In this document: positions 1 through 9,489 of the stretch, in pieces
Layout of the letters: every line of letters starts with the position of its first letter
How positions within the stretch are numbered: position 1 is the stretch's first letter
Source of the DNA: Lepidostoma basale
Taxonomy: Eukaryota; Arthropoda; Insecta; Trichoptera; Lepidostomatidae
Length of the DNA stretch: 64,000 nucleotides
Assembly: GCA_022606425.2 (NCBI GenBank)
Contig: JAHDVF020000853.1
Location: 558,001 to 622,000 of the forward strand
Direction of reading: 5' to 3'
Notes under the pieces: generated by a model
The model's input: the letters and a program-made list of their open reading frames with translations, nothing else
Told to the model about the DNA's origin: nothing
Database searches by the model: none
Position numbers and translations under genes: made by a program

Positions 1-436
1 ATTCATCTTTTTTGAAGTATTATACTTTGAGCGCTTTAAAAATATTATGCTTTAGTTTATTGTAAAAAAAAAACATAATAAAACTAACCGCTCTTGAGAT
101 AATGTTCTCACTAAAACGACGCAATGCAAAATCACGCAATTTATCAATATTAATTTAAATAGATGAAAACTATTTCGACCTTTCTTTTGTCAAATTAATT
201 AGGAGCCATAGATTTTTTATATTCTATCATTATTATAATTATGAATACAATCTGGGTTGGGTCCTAGATACGTACATAATATTTCACAACAATACTTTCT
301 TAGCATTGTACCTATTTTGATTTCCTGTATTATCAATATTCGTAAATCGCAATTAATGTAGTTGTTGCATCTAAAATGTTAATATATAAAAGCTAAATAA
401 TAATTAAAAAAAATCTTTTTTAATTTATGTTAGATT
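1..436. other. AT-rich stretch, nothing recognised
   Basis: The sequence is AT-rich with short homopolymer runs. No reading frame, terminal repeat or recognisable element was seen on either strand. Confidence 0.5.
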
Positions 437-460
437 GCTGGCATCGACAGACTGGTCTGA

Positions 461-698
461 CCAGTCTGTCGATGCCAGCGAGTCTGGCGAAACCGGTCGC
501 TGTCTAAATAAAGACAAAAGTGGAAGTAGTTAAAAAACATCGTTTTATTTAATTATTATTTAAAATGAACTTCCATCGACCAGTCTGTCGATGCCAGCGA
601 GTCTGGCGAAACCGGTCGCTGTCTAAATAAAGACAAAAGTGGAAGTAGTTAAAAAACATCGTTTTATTTAATTATTATTTAAAATGAACTTCCATCGA
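461..698 (+). repeat. 119-bp tandem repeat, two units, each with a hammerhead-like motif
   Basis: Two near-identical units start at 461 and 580 (period 119 bp). Each opens with CUGUCGA, a 5-bp stem (GCCAG paired with CUGGC) and GAAAC-CG-GUC, the layout of a type I hammerhead with a two-base-pair stem III (first unit 466-498). The core differs from CUGANGA at A6 (U instead). The head-to-tail arrangement resembles retrozyme or Penelope-type tandem ribozyme units, but no reverse transcriptase is linked. Just upstream, 437-481 is a short palindrome built from the same motif in both orientations. A motif from the unit edge (gagatttcag) recurs near 1503, so this belongs to the same family as the foldback at 901-1490. 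Confidence 0.7.
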
Positions 699-900
699 GA
701 GATTTCAGTAAAATCATTTGATTATATAAAAGCTAAGTAGGTAAGCAAGCTAAAGCAGTCTCGTTGTGAATAAATGTGAAAACTGGAACTTTTAAAGAGT
801 TATAAATAAACCCAATCTGGTAGAAATGGTGTCTCAAACGAATACGAGTGCATCGCTGAATTTTGTCGTAAGAAAATAATGCATCCCGGGAAGAGTAATA

Positions 901-1490
901 AAATAATAATTAAATAAAACGATGTTTTTTAACTACTTCCACTTTTGTCTTTATTTAGACAGCGACCGGTTTCGCCAGGCTCGCTGGCATCGACAGACTG
1001 GTAACACTATTGTAAACTTAGTCCTTTATATACATACAGATCAGGGGTGGTAAACATGATTCTATACAAAAATAATCTTCAAATATTTATGTAAAATTTT
1101 TCTGAATTTAACTATTGGTATTACAGGTATTCTTGGAGGTTCGTGTTTAATACAATGGGTTTTAATTTTTATTATCTGGGTTTTATAATGGGTTTTAATT
1201 ATTATTATGTAAGAGATAATAAAAATTAAAACCCATTGTATTAAACACGAACCTCCAAGAATACCTGTAATACCAATAGTTAAATTCAAAAAAAATTTAC
1301 ATAAATATTTGAAGATTATTTTTGTATAGAATCATGTTTACCACCCCTGATCTGTATGTATATAAAGGACTAAGTTTACAATAGTGTTACCAGTCTGTCG
1401 ATGCCAGCGAGCCTGGCGAAACAGGTCGCTGTCTAAATAAAGACAAAAGTGGAAGTAGTTAAAAAACATCGTTTTATTTAATTATTATTT
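901..1490. repeat. Long foldback element with 277-bp arms carrying hammerhead-like motifs
   Basis: Left arm 901-1177 and right arm 1214-1490 are near-perfect reverse complements separated by a 36-bp spacer (1178-1213). Each arm carries the same unit as the tandem repeat at 461-698, in opposite orientations: GCCAG/CUGGC stem, GAAAC, then CGGUC on the left and AGGUC on the right. The inner part of the arms, around 1062-1289, holds a chance open frame that crosses the palindrome and is not a gene. A transcript through this region would form a very long hairpin, a possible source of double-stranded RNA. Confidence 0.8.
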
Positions 1491-1658
1491 AAAATGAACT
1501 TCCATCAAGAGATTTCAGTAAAATCATTTGAGTAATAAAATAATTACATTCGTTGGTTACAATAGACCAATAAATACATTTATGCTACAGTAGAAGTATA
1601 AGTTAACAATTTAAATACGCTGTTCACAAAGCCCTACATGGACGTTTGGTATATCTCA

Positions 1659-1844
1659 CTAGTTCACGTACTTTGCCTTCTCCTCAATTTGAACCAAAAC
1701 GTTCCAATATGCAAGAGAAAAGTCTGAAAACAAACGTCTTAATCCATGGCGCCAGGAACTTCGTATTTCGCAGATTGCGTTTTCAACATCGTAGCGTGAA
1801 ATAGTCTTTTCTAAGATTACGGGAGTGCTTTTATTGGCTGTCAT
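1659..1844 (-). other. Unassigned 61-codon ORF, possible exon
   Basis: An ATG-started frame of 61 codons whose base composition is richer in GC than its surroundings, with a protein-like composition (motifs such as RYDVENAICEIRSSW). It could be an exon: an AG lies just inside the start (ATGACAG) and a possible donor GTACGT lies near the end. No protein family was recognised. It may equally be a decayed transposon fragment. Confidence 0.2.
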
Positions 1845-2139
1845 AAAATTTTACTCTCTTTTCCAGAACTGCAGTTTTTAAATAAATCGTACAAATGTAA
1901 ATCATCATCATCATCGCTTGTTTTAAGAATTTTAAACAAAATGCACGATATATGTGAAACTGCGTAGATTTTCGCAATATTTTTTTTCAGATCTTGGGAA
2001 ATTTCGTGGAAACAGGTTCAGAAAGACGAGTTTACACGGATTTTCTCAAGATCCCAAAATACACTCCTCATATTTGTTTGAACTGTAATTATATTATTTC
2101 TTTTACAATGTTTCTTATTAATACAAATTTAAAGGTCTA

Positions 2140-2200
2140 TTTTCTAGAAGTTTTCGTAGACATGTTTCGTCTTTCTAAGGAATTATAATATCAAATTTCA
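2140..2200 (-). repeat. Degraded copy of the UUGAUAA hammerhead-like repeat
   Basis: Read on the minus strand it contains CCUUAGAAAG-ACGAAACAUGUC, followed by the family's downstream motif CTTCTAGAAAA. The core before the stem is altered, so this is a decayed copy of the dispersed family best seen at 44100-44310. Confidence 0.5.
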
Positions 2201-2277
2201 AAAGTGTGTTAATTTTGAAAATTTTGTTTGGGTCATGTGGTGTTCCCGTAAATTTTGAGATATATAGTGTATAAGTG

Positions 2278-2474
2278 AATTATTTTGGCCAATTTGATGC
2301 CATGCCATGCTTTCCACTCACGCTGCTTGTATACAACATTTTAACAATTATTCTCCCGTCTTTCGTGATTTTCCCGATGATTTAATAGTTATTCTGCTAT
2401 TCGGGAGACAAATAAGTCCAGTCTTTCTACCTACCCCTTCGAGGAGTCGGCGTGGTGGTTAGTTAGTTAGTAAG
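2278..2474. mobile_element. RTE-A non-LTR fragments (inverted piece plus 3' tail)
   Basis: A minus-strand scrap (2290-2360) matches the coding end seen at 44630-44690. At 2425-2474 lies a plus-strand 3' terminus: the conserved 'tacccctt..gag..ggcgtggtgg' end followed by a short GTTA tail. Confidence 0.5.
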
Positions 2475-2496
2475 TTTACTATAATATATTAATAGC

Positions 2497-2575
2497 TTCT
2501 AGAAAACAAATGTTTTCAATAGTATAAATTATTTAATATGGAGTTTTACATCATTGTTCAAGAAACAATATATAA
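2497..2575 (+). repeat. 3' part of the UUGAUAA-family repeat
   Basis: Carries TTCTAGAAAACA and then the family terminus, taatatggagttttacatc followed by attgttcaagaaacaat. This is the same terminus, in the opposite orientation, as at 27263 and 44110. Confidence 0.5.
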
Positions 2576-2939
2576 CTATTTGATTGGTTTGATAATTGTT
2601 CTCTATAATGAGCTTTATAAACTTGAATATTTAATAAATTTATTATTAACGCATTCATCTCGGCTGATCAAGCTAAGCTGGGCGAATCGGACAGCTGGAA
2701 GTAAAAGGCACAGGATTGAGGAGCTTGGAAGAATATCATCAATGAAGTTTAAACTCTTCAAGTATGGCCACTGGAAGTAAGTTAGCATTCGTTGTAATAC
2801 ATTTCTTCCCGGTATATTTGTTGAAAACGAAGGATTGAAAAAAAGTATACCTATGGTTTCTCGAGAGGGATTTTTAAATTATACGGAAATCCTATTCAAG
2901 TACCGAGAGGCAGAAAGTTAATCAAATTTTAATTCCAAA

Positions 2940-3015
2940 CTCGATAGAAGGAAAGTCGGACGACATGCTTTCACTGCAGCGATCGCCAACGTTGGGGGGA
3001 CCTGGCACGGCATAA
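2940..3015 (+). mobile_element. RTE-C-type 3' end fragment
   Basis: Encodes a scrap reading AAIANVGGTWHG followed by an aagaata-rich tail. This is the same 3' terminus as the fragments at 19115-19345 and 58210-58350 (called RTE-C here). Confidence 0.5.
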
Positions 3016-3181
3016 AAAGAATAAAATTTTATTATTTCTAGAAATAAATTTATGTATCTCAAAAATACTTGGTTGTTATTTGTTATGTACTCTGTGCAGC
3101 TAATTAAATTAACATTAATTTATAAAAGTAAACAAGGTTGTTTAGTGTTTTTTCTTGGATTTAATTTATATGAATGAAATA

Positions 3182-3226
3182 AATAGTGACAAATTTGTTT
3201 TGCCTTGCGAAGAACAAATTTGTCAC
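3182..3226. repeat. Short perfect hairpin
   Basis: The arm agtgacaaatttgtt is repeated inverted as aacaaatttgtcact with a loop of about 13 bp. It lies at the left edge of the RTE-like fragment that follows. No function was recognised. Confidence 0.6.
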
Positions 3227-3227
3227 T

Positions 3228-3790
3228 ATCTTTCTCCTTGCCGTCCAATGTCTCCCAGTTAGCAGTCTTCTTGTCCATTTTTGATCTGAGCTTCTGGCTA
3301 CGTGACCTGCCCATTGCCATTTTAGAGTCTCGGTGAATGATGTCAGTGACCTTTGTTATTTCTCTCACCGTATCGTTTCTGACTCTGTCTCTTAGGCTTA
3401 TTCCTAACATGGCTCTTTCCATGGCTCTTTGGGTCACTCGTAGTTTCTAGGCACTTTGTTTGGACAATGTTACAGTTTCAAGATCATAAGTACCAACTGG
3501 CAGAACGCAGGATTCATAGACTTTTCGTTTCAGGTTGATCAGTATTTTCCGTTTTTTAGGATGTAACCCATGTTTGCATGAAAGCTGCCCAGCTTAGTCC
3601 AATTCTTCTTTTTAGCTTTGCGGTTTGGTTATCTCGGCCCAATCGAATTGCCAGGGCGACCGCAACTACGGTGGAAGGATGATCTGAACAGACACGTCGG
3701 ATAACCTGGATGCAGTCTGCACAAGACAGAGTGACATGGAAGCGAATGGAGGAGGCCTTTGTCCAGGAGTGAAGAAAAAGAAGAAGAAGA
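3228..3790. mobile_element. RTE-like retrotransposon 3' end with 5' inversion
   Basis: From about 3650 down to 3228 the minus strand encodes an RTE-type C-terminal region, with KRRIGLSWAAF, then VTQRAMERAMLGISLRDRVR, then a frameshifted KWQWAGHVARS and WTARRK. From about 3651 to 3765 the plus strand encodes the next segment in element order, RPQLRWKDDL and TWMQSAQDRVTWKRMEEAF, ending in a gaagaagaag tail. The inverted 5' part joined to a forward 3' part is what twin-primed reverse transcription produces. Several frameshifts and stops make it a dead fragment. Confidence 0.75.
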
Positions 3791-3882
3791 TAAAATCTAT
3801 GTAAATTAAATCCAAGTAAAACCACTAAACCATCTTCAGAAATATTTTTCGGGGTGAAACCGTGTTCCCTCTCGTCAAGCTC

Positions 3883-3925
3883 CACCAACGTTTCGGAGGC
3901 CCTTGCGGCCTCCATCATCAGGGTG
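3883..3925 (-). ncRNA. Candidate hammerhead ribozyme (minus copy)
   Basis: Identical to the plus-strand motif at 4546-4588 but in inverse orientation. It has stem I CACC/GGUG, core CUGAUGA, a 7-bp stem II (GGAGGCC/GGCCUCC), GAAAC, a two-pair stem III (AC/GU) and cleavage position U. All conserved core residues of the family are present. Cleavage activity is inferred, not shown. Confidence 0.6.
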
Positions 3926-3932
3926 TTAGAAA

Positions 3933-4343
3933 GGTATTCGGTTGTACCTAACTTTGTTTTATTCTCTTGCTTTATTGTATTTATTTGTTGTCTTGTTTTT
4001 TGAGTCTAGTTTCTCTTTGTTACTTATATCTTGTATTTTCTTTTGAGTTTTAGTTTTCTCCTTGTTACAGGTATTCGGTTGTACCTAACTTGGTTTTATT
4101 CTCTTGCTTTATTGTATTTATTTGTTGTCTTGTTTTTTGAGTCTAGTTTCTCTTTGTTACTTATATCTTGTATTTTCTTTTGAGTTTTAGTTTTCTCCTT
4201 GTTACAGGTATTCGGTTGTACCTAACTTTGTTTTATTCTCTTGCTTTATTGTATTTATTTGTTGTCTTGTTTTTTGAGTCTAGTTTCTCTTTGTTACTTA
4301 TATCTTGTATTTTCTTTTGAGTTTTAGTTTTTCTCCTTGTTAC
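3933..4343. repeat. 137-bp tandem repeat, three units
   Basis: Units begin with ggtattcggttgtacct at 3933, 4070 and 4207, an exact 137-bp period with few differences. It is T-rich on the plus strand. It fills the space between the inverted hammerhead arms and decays into partial units to about 4420. Confidence 0.85.
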
Positions 4344-4545
4344 TTATATCTTGTATTTTCTTTTGAGTCTAGGTTCTCTTTGTTACTTATATCTTGTATT
4401 ATTTTTTCTTCTGAGTTATTTAGATTCGGATTTAAGTTTTTCTTCTGATTTCATAGATATATTATTATCTTTCATAATCTACTTATATTTTTTCTTTTTC
4501 GCCATTTCTTAATATATTCTAAGTTATGAATAGCCGAATTTCTAA

Positions 4546-4588
4546 CACCCTGATGATGGAGGCCGCAAGGGCCTCCGAAACGTTGGTG
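4546..4588 (+). ncRNA. Candidate hammerhead ribozyme (plus copy)
   Basis: CACC (4546-4549), CUGAUGA (4550-4556), stem II GGAGGCC (4558-4564) paired with GGCCUCC (4570-4576) around a 5-nt loop, GAAAC (4577-4581), then GUU and GGUG. Stem I is CACC with GGUG. Stem III is only AC/GU, as in minimal type I hammerheads of retroelements, which often act as dimers. The H17 position is U rather than the more usual C, which may slow cleavage. Confidence 0.6.
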
Positions 4589-4766
4589 GAGCTTGACGAG
4601 AGGGAACACGGTTTCACCCCGAAAAATATTTCTGTATATGATAACCGTGGAAATTTACGTTCTTACTTGACTAAACCATCTTGTTTACTATTATAAATTA
4701 ATAATGGAAATGACCATATGTGGAATTTTAATAGAATGAGTAAAAAATACGACGACTGAAATAGTA

Positions 4767-5000
4767 TTGGATGTTCAAGGCGCTTTTATGACCGGAAAAG
4801 GATGTATGGATCAGATTTTTGCACTTCGAACGCTTGCGGAGAAGTTTATGGCCAAAAACCGTAAGCTTTTCTGTGCATTTGTCGATTATGATCGAGTGAA
4901 CAGAGATAAACTGTGGTCAATCTTGTCCGAATACGGAGTGAGCACAAAACTGATACGGGCTAATAAGTGTTCGGAATGTATTTTCAGGATAGAAACTCTA
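4767..5000 (+). mobile_element. RTE-A reverse transcriptase fragment
   Basis: Encodes a fingers/palm segment with GKGCMDQIFALRTLAEKF and LFCAFVDYDRVNRDKLW, the motif A region of a non-LTR reverse transcriptase. The usual FVDY-(EKAY)-DRV spacing is shortened by a small deletion. It lies upstream in element order of the segments at 51178 and 62812 and is probably from the same family. It has no 5' or 3' end here. Confidence 0.6.
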
Positions 5001-5089
5001 GTGAGAGGTGGAGTTCGTAAAGATATACGAAACATTTGCTATAAAATACCAGGAACTAATTTATTGTTGATGGGGTAGTGACAGTAAAA

Positions 5090-5738
5090 AGAAATATTTA
5101 TTTGTTTTGGCTAAATTTATTTGTAGGATTTGATATAAGTATTATAAAACTTTGACTTTTTGCTTTTTTTATCAAATAATACCACGTGTATGTACACATT
5201 GATACCGGAAAAATAAATACTTGTATTCTCTGTGGTTTACCGATAACACGGTAAGAGATATGTATGATTCAAGGCAGGAACGCAACACTATGACTTGTTG
5301 CAGTATACAATTATTTTAATTAAAAACATTGTTTATTTATTACAAAAAAAAATTTAAACAATTTTTCATAAATACGAAAATTAAGGTTAAATTAATTATA
5401 CCAAATTGAAATCGTGTCGAATCCAGGTTTAGACAAATATTATATATTAAGGACTAATATATTCTTCAAATAAAAATATATGTCGTATAATAATCTAAAA
5501 ATACAAGAATTCTTACAACTGCATTTTGAATACGAGTATGTATTGTATGTAGATAATGTGCCATCTGTGGAATTGTGTTTCCCGATATTTTTAATGGATT
5601 TTGGCGTTTGTGAGATAAGCGCAATATTACGATAAACTTTACTAATTACAACAATTCACTACTTATATTCATTTTCTAATCACCTATTCCACATTTCGTA
5701 TTCATTCATACTGTTTTTCTCATTATATTATTTCAAAA
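5090..5738. other. No feature seen
   Basis: AT-rich sequence without a recognisable coding or repeat signal. Confidence 0.45.
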
Positions 5739-5739
5739 G

Positions 5740-5910
5740 TGGGATATATTCTTTTTTATCAACAAGAAGGAAGCCGTCTCCCCCCCCCTAGAAAAAATTT
5801 TCTGTCCAGGCACACTTCTCTCGCTATCTCTACATTCATACACCGTATCATGCACGCATGTCGATTTCTCCAACTCCTTACATGTTCGTCATTTAATATT
5901 AATCTAGTTA
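5740..5910 (-). mobile_element. RTE-A 3' fragment
   Basis: The minus strand encodes HVRSWRNRHACMIRCMNVE and AREVCLDR, the C-terminal zinc-binding-like tail of the RTE-A ORF. It lacks the tetranucleotide tail and has a C-rich run at 5779-5787. Confidence 0.6.
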
Positions 5911-6039
5911 TACAATATGATAAACGTATAAAGTATGAGGGCTTCGCCTGACGCAATCGATCAACATTTACATTAGGACACAATAAAAATGAAAAAGTGA
6001 ATTTGGAGTTTCAATCTATATCTATATCAATAGGATGAG

Positions 6040-6255
6040 TTAAGAACGACTGCAGGATGAATGTTTTAGGCAGATAGGCTGGCTATCACCAAGGTTGGTC
6101 ACCAAGCCTTCGTGGAAGCTGAACTGTCTCGGATTCAGGCTCTCTGTGTTGCGTAGTTCAGATATAGCCGCATAAGCTGGTGACAATGCCCTGTAGCGCT
6201 TAAAGACCATCCAACTAAGTTTGTATACTAATATTTCTTGACATCTAAGCCAATT
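6040..6255 (-). mobile_element. CR1/L2-like retrotransposon fragment
   Basis: The minus strand encodes LNWLRCQEILVYKLSW and a following segment, ELRNTESLNPRQFS, which resemble the post-RT region of CR1/L2-type elements (compare HLKELHWLKSLER at about 61780). Frameshifts are present. Confidence 0.45.
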
Positions 6256-6285
6256 AAGTTACCTAATATGTTGCGTTACATGAAA

Positions 6286-6335
6286 ACTCTTCGGCACACC
6301 TTTTATCTACCACGCTGCCGCGTTAAACGTAGCAA
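6286..6335 (+). mobile_element. Small Jockey-like 3' fragment
   Basis: Encodes RHTFYLPRCRVKRSK, which matches the C-terminal LFYLPRCRTN motif of the Jockey-like element at 54223-57108. Only a short scrap survives. Confidence 0.35.
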
Positions 6336-6599
6336 ATTGGTAAAATTCGTTATAAAAATACCCTACCAAAATTAAGTGGTTTGAAAGCAATTTATTTGCT
6401 AAAATCAGTGAATTTATGAACTAGAAAAATCCGGTATTAAGTAGCCACCTGGTGAACATCTAGTTTATTCAAAATATTTTTAAAACTTGATATTAATTAA
6501 GCTTATATGGACGATATATTCTTTTAATAGCTGCACTTCGTTTCCTGACATGATTCTTTTGTTTGTTTGAAAAAGCCTTTTTTAGACTTCATAATTTTT

Positions 6600-7385
6600 T
6601 TTAATAAGCGATACGATTTGATGATGAATGTGAATAAGTCCAAGGTAATGATTTTCGAAAAAGAAGGAAGCATGACAGTCTGCAACATTAGTGTAAACGG
6701 TGAAAATCTGGAACAAGTGGATGAATTTGTTTATTTAGGAAGTATGTTTACAAAGGATGGGAGGGTGGAGAAGGATATTGAAAGAAGGGTTGGGGCAGGC
6801 AACAGAATAAATGGTGCACTTAAAGTTGTCATCGCAAACAAAAGCCTATCCAAAAAAGCTAAGATGGCAGTGCACAATGGTGTTCTTGTGCCGACCCTTA
6901 TGTATGGAAGTGAAGCATGGAACTGGCAAAAGAAGGATGAAAGTAGAATAAATGCAGTAGAAATGAGATCTCTAAGACGAATGTGTGTCAAATCTGTATA
7001 TGATAGAGTGACAAATGCAAGTATAAGAAGTGAATGTGGTGCGAATGAAAGTGTTATGAACAAAATAAGGAAAGGGTCATTAAGATGGTTTGGACACATG
7101 GAAAGAATGAGCGAAGACAGAATGGTAAAGAAGGTATATGTAAACGGCGTGAACGGAGCTAGAAATAGAGGAAGGCCGAGGAAAACGTGGCACGATCAAA
7201 ACAATCAAATATTGAATATCGGACACGTGAGGAGTCAGAGAAATCGACGTGCGTGCATGACAAGATGTATGAATGTAGAGGAATCGAGAGAAGTATGTCA
7301 GGACAGAACAGTGTGGCGTTCCATTCTTTCTGCCTACCCCTCCGGGGAGACGGCGTGGTGGTAAGTTAGTTAGTTAGTTAGTTAG
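6600..7385 (+). mobile_element. RTE-A retrotransposon 3' half with open reading frame
   Basis: A long open frame (to 7364) encodes the region just after the RT active site (LMMNVNKSKVMIFEKEGS), the thumb (FVYLGSMFTKDGRVEKDIE) and the C-terminal domain (LMYGSEAWNWQKKDESRI, SLRWFGHMERM, RGRPRKTW, RRACMTRCMNVEESREVC, SAYPSGETA). It ends in the family terminus and a GTTA-repeat tail. The element is 5' truncated and lacks motifs A to C. It is one of the best-preserved copies of the GTTA-tailed subfamily, whose diagnostic residues are RSEC and RNRGRP. Confidence 0.8.
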
Positions 7386-7466
7386 TAATAATCTTTATTT
7401 AGTTAAACTTATAGGTATAAATTCATAATTGTATTTAACCACGCTATGGTTATTTTAATCGAGGTC

Positions 7467-7498
7467 AACTAATTTCGCATGGACCCAAGCTTCATCAA
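7467..7498 (-). repeat. Hammerhead-like motif, CUUGAUGA family
   Basis: The minus strand reads UUGAUGA, a GC-UUGG/CCAU-GC imperfect stem, GAAAU, UA and GUU. It shares the AAGCUUGGGU stem and the downstream TTAAAATAAC with the plus-strand copy at 14642-14673. It is decayed but recognisable. Confidence 0.4.
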
Positions 7499-7509
7499 GG
7501 CACTATAAT

Positions 7510-8200
7510 AACAAAAAATAAGCTATTAAACTTTCATTATTTTATTTTTTTATACTCGTATTTATAAGTTTAAAATGTCTAACCACAAGGTGAGTGCTTC
7601 ATATGAAAAAAATAATGTATTTATTAAAAAAATATCTGTAAATTTGCGAATTTGATATAGAATTTGATAATTTCTCAAGATAAGGTAAAAGTAGTTTTAT
7701 AAATACTTACGGTGCCAGTTCCAATGTTATTCTAACAATATAACAATGTGTATAAACTAATTAATTATCAAAACAAGTTTAATTATTGCCAAACTTTATT
7801 ATCCAGGTCAAAATTCGGGTGTTAATTAAATTTTCTGCGAAATTAGAGGAAATTTCCTCTAGTTTGGATTCCTAAAATCACGATAAATTGATGAATTATT
7901 GACATTGGCATTTTGGCCTTGACTCAATATTACCAATGGATACCAATTCCGTGTAGGGCATATTGTTCGTGTGAGAGAATTATGCAATTCAATTGAAGCT
8001 CTCAGCGATGTTCGTATATTTAAATATATATATTATAGCTGACCCGGCAAACTTCGTTCCGCTTCAGAATCAATAAATGTTGTGTTAGCTTATTATTTGA
8101 ATTAAATTTAGTTATTTATTAAGTTAAAATAAATAATCTAAATGAATTAAGATCAACACATGTGCATAAATCAAAGTGAAAAGTATATTAATTACATTTA
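7510..8200. other. No gene seen
   Basis: AT-rich spacer. At 8038-8064 is the phrase agctgacccggcaaacttcg, which I believe recurs in insect repeats but cannot assign. Confidence 0.4.
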
Positions 8201-8205
8201 TATTA

Positions 8206-9486
8206 GGTCTAGTAAAAAGAAATCCATTATTTTTGTATGAAATTGAAGTCTTTATTTACCATAGTTAGAATAATCCAATTTAGGTCAAATATGCACCGTT
8301 TTGTTTGATAACTTGTTGCCATTTTGAAAGTAATTTCATTATGCCTCTCTCGTAGAAACTCTTGTCCCTATTGGCAAAAAACTGAGACAGTCGATTTTCA
8401 CAAGCTTCTCTTGATGTCAATTTTTCACCAGCCAAATCATTCGCCATAGACAGGAACAGGTGGTAATCACTTTGTGCGAGGCTTGGACTATATGGTGGAT
8501 GCATAAAAACCTCCAAACCAAGCTCTCGGAGCTTCTGTCGAGTCACTATCGATGTGTGAGGCCTGGCGTTGTCCTGATGAAACACAATTCCTCTCCTGTT
8601 GGCCAAAGCTGGGCGCTTCTGGTCGATTGCTTCCTTCAGACGGTCCAATTGCTGACAGTACAGGTCCGAATTAAGAATTTGGCCGTAGGGGAGCAGCTCA
8701 TGGTGGATGATTCCCTGCCAATCCCACCAAACACACAGCAAAACCTTCCTGGCCGTCAATCCTGGCTTGGCCACCGTTTGTGCCGGCTCACTGCCCTTCG
8801 ACCACGACTGTTTTCGCTTGACGTTGTCGTAAGTGACCCACTTTTCATCACCAGTTATCACCCGCTTCAGAAATGGGTCGATTTTGTTGCGATTCAGCAG
8901 TGATTCGCAGATGGAAACTCGGTCCATGAGGTTTTTTTTCGTTAACTCGTGCGGCACCCATGCATCGGGCTTCTTTGTGTATCCGGCCTTTTTCAAGTGG
9001 TTCCAAACGGTTTTTTTGCAATGTTTAGCTCCTGGGCAATCGAAACGGTGCTTACATGACGGTCAGACTCGACGATTTCCATTATTTTATCGACATTTTC
9101 GACAATTGGCCTTCCGCAACGTGGTGCATCTTTGACATTAAAATTACCAGAACGAAATCGACGAAACCAAAAATGTGCGTGATTGGCTGTTACAGTATCA
9201 GGACCATAAACACTATTTACATTTTCAGCTGCCTGACTTGCGTTTTCACCTTTATCGAAGAGAAATTGTAGAATATAGCGTATTTTCTCTTTGCTGGTGT
9301 CCATCTTCGACACGAGCTCAAACACTACTGAGTCAAGCAATCACAAATCTGTTTCAGAAGATTTTTTAGTACAAAATCTCATCTTTCTAACGCCATCTAG
9401 CGTAATCCAATCGCACTTATATAACGCGAGATACAGATTACTACAGCCATCTATTGCAAAAATAATGGATTTCTTTTTACTAGACC
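8206..9486 (-). mobile_element. mariner-family DNA transposon, complete ends
   Basis: The element is 1281 bp. Perfect 30-bp terminal inverted repeats (8206-8235 and 9457-9486) begin ggtctagtaaaaag, and TA target duplications flank them (8204-8205 and 9487-9488). The size, TIRs and TA duplication are those of Tc1/mariner, and the transposase inside is the mariner DD34D type. Perfect TIR identity indicates a fairly young insertion. One frameshift makes this copy non-autonomous, although its ends could still be mobilised by an intact relative. Confidence 0.95.
8280..9304 (-). pseudogene. mariner transposase, broken by one frameshift
   Basis: Transposase of about 341 codons, normal for mariner. 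The ATG at 9302-9304 starts MDTSKEKIRYILQF; an upstream in-frame TTG exists but the ATG fits the family. The N-terminal helix-turn-helix regions include WFRRFRSGNF and the GRP hook, followed by the linker WVPHEL. The catalytic triad is present: D in TGDEKW, D in HQDNARPH and, 34 residues further, D in AQSDYHLF. The usual SPDLAPSDYH motif reads SPSLAQSDYH, two changes that may impair activity. The frame breaks at the T7 run 9011-9017 (A7 on the coding strand); one more A would restore NIAKKTVWNHLKKAGY. The protein would bind the TIRs and cut and paste the element at TA. The sequence looks closest to the cecropia-type mariners, which is a judgement from memory. Confidence 0.9.
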
Positions 9487-9489
9487 TAT

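Larger units (their letters stand above)
3837..4634. repeat. Inverted-repeat element with 96-bp arms, each with a canonical hammerhead core
   Basis: Arms 3837-3932 and 4539-4634 are reverse complements. Each contains a complete hammerhead-like motif pointing outward. Between them lie about three 137-bp direct repeats (starts 3933, 4070 and 4207) that are TTTTGT-rich, plus degenerate partial units to about 4420. No protein is encoded. Hammerheads are known in the pseudo-LTRs of Penelope-like retroelements, and an inverted arrangement fits that type, but no Penelope reverse transcriptase is present. Confidence 0.75.

Noticed and set aside
1062..1289. 75-codon minus-strand ORF
   Set aside because: It lies across the centre of the foldback 901-1490 and reads simple AT-rich palindrome sequence.
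8038..8064. agctgacccggcaaacttcg as a possible transposon terminus
   Set aside because: The phrase seems familiar from insect repeats, but no matching second end or hairpin could be located.
8460..9271. Several plus-strand ORFs across the mariner
   Set aside because: They are antisense shadows of the transposase frame on the minus strand.
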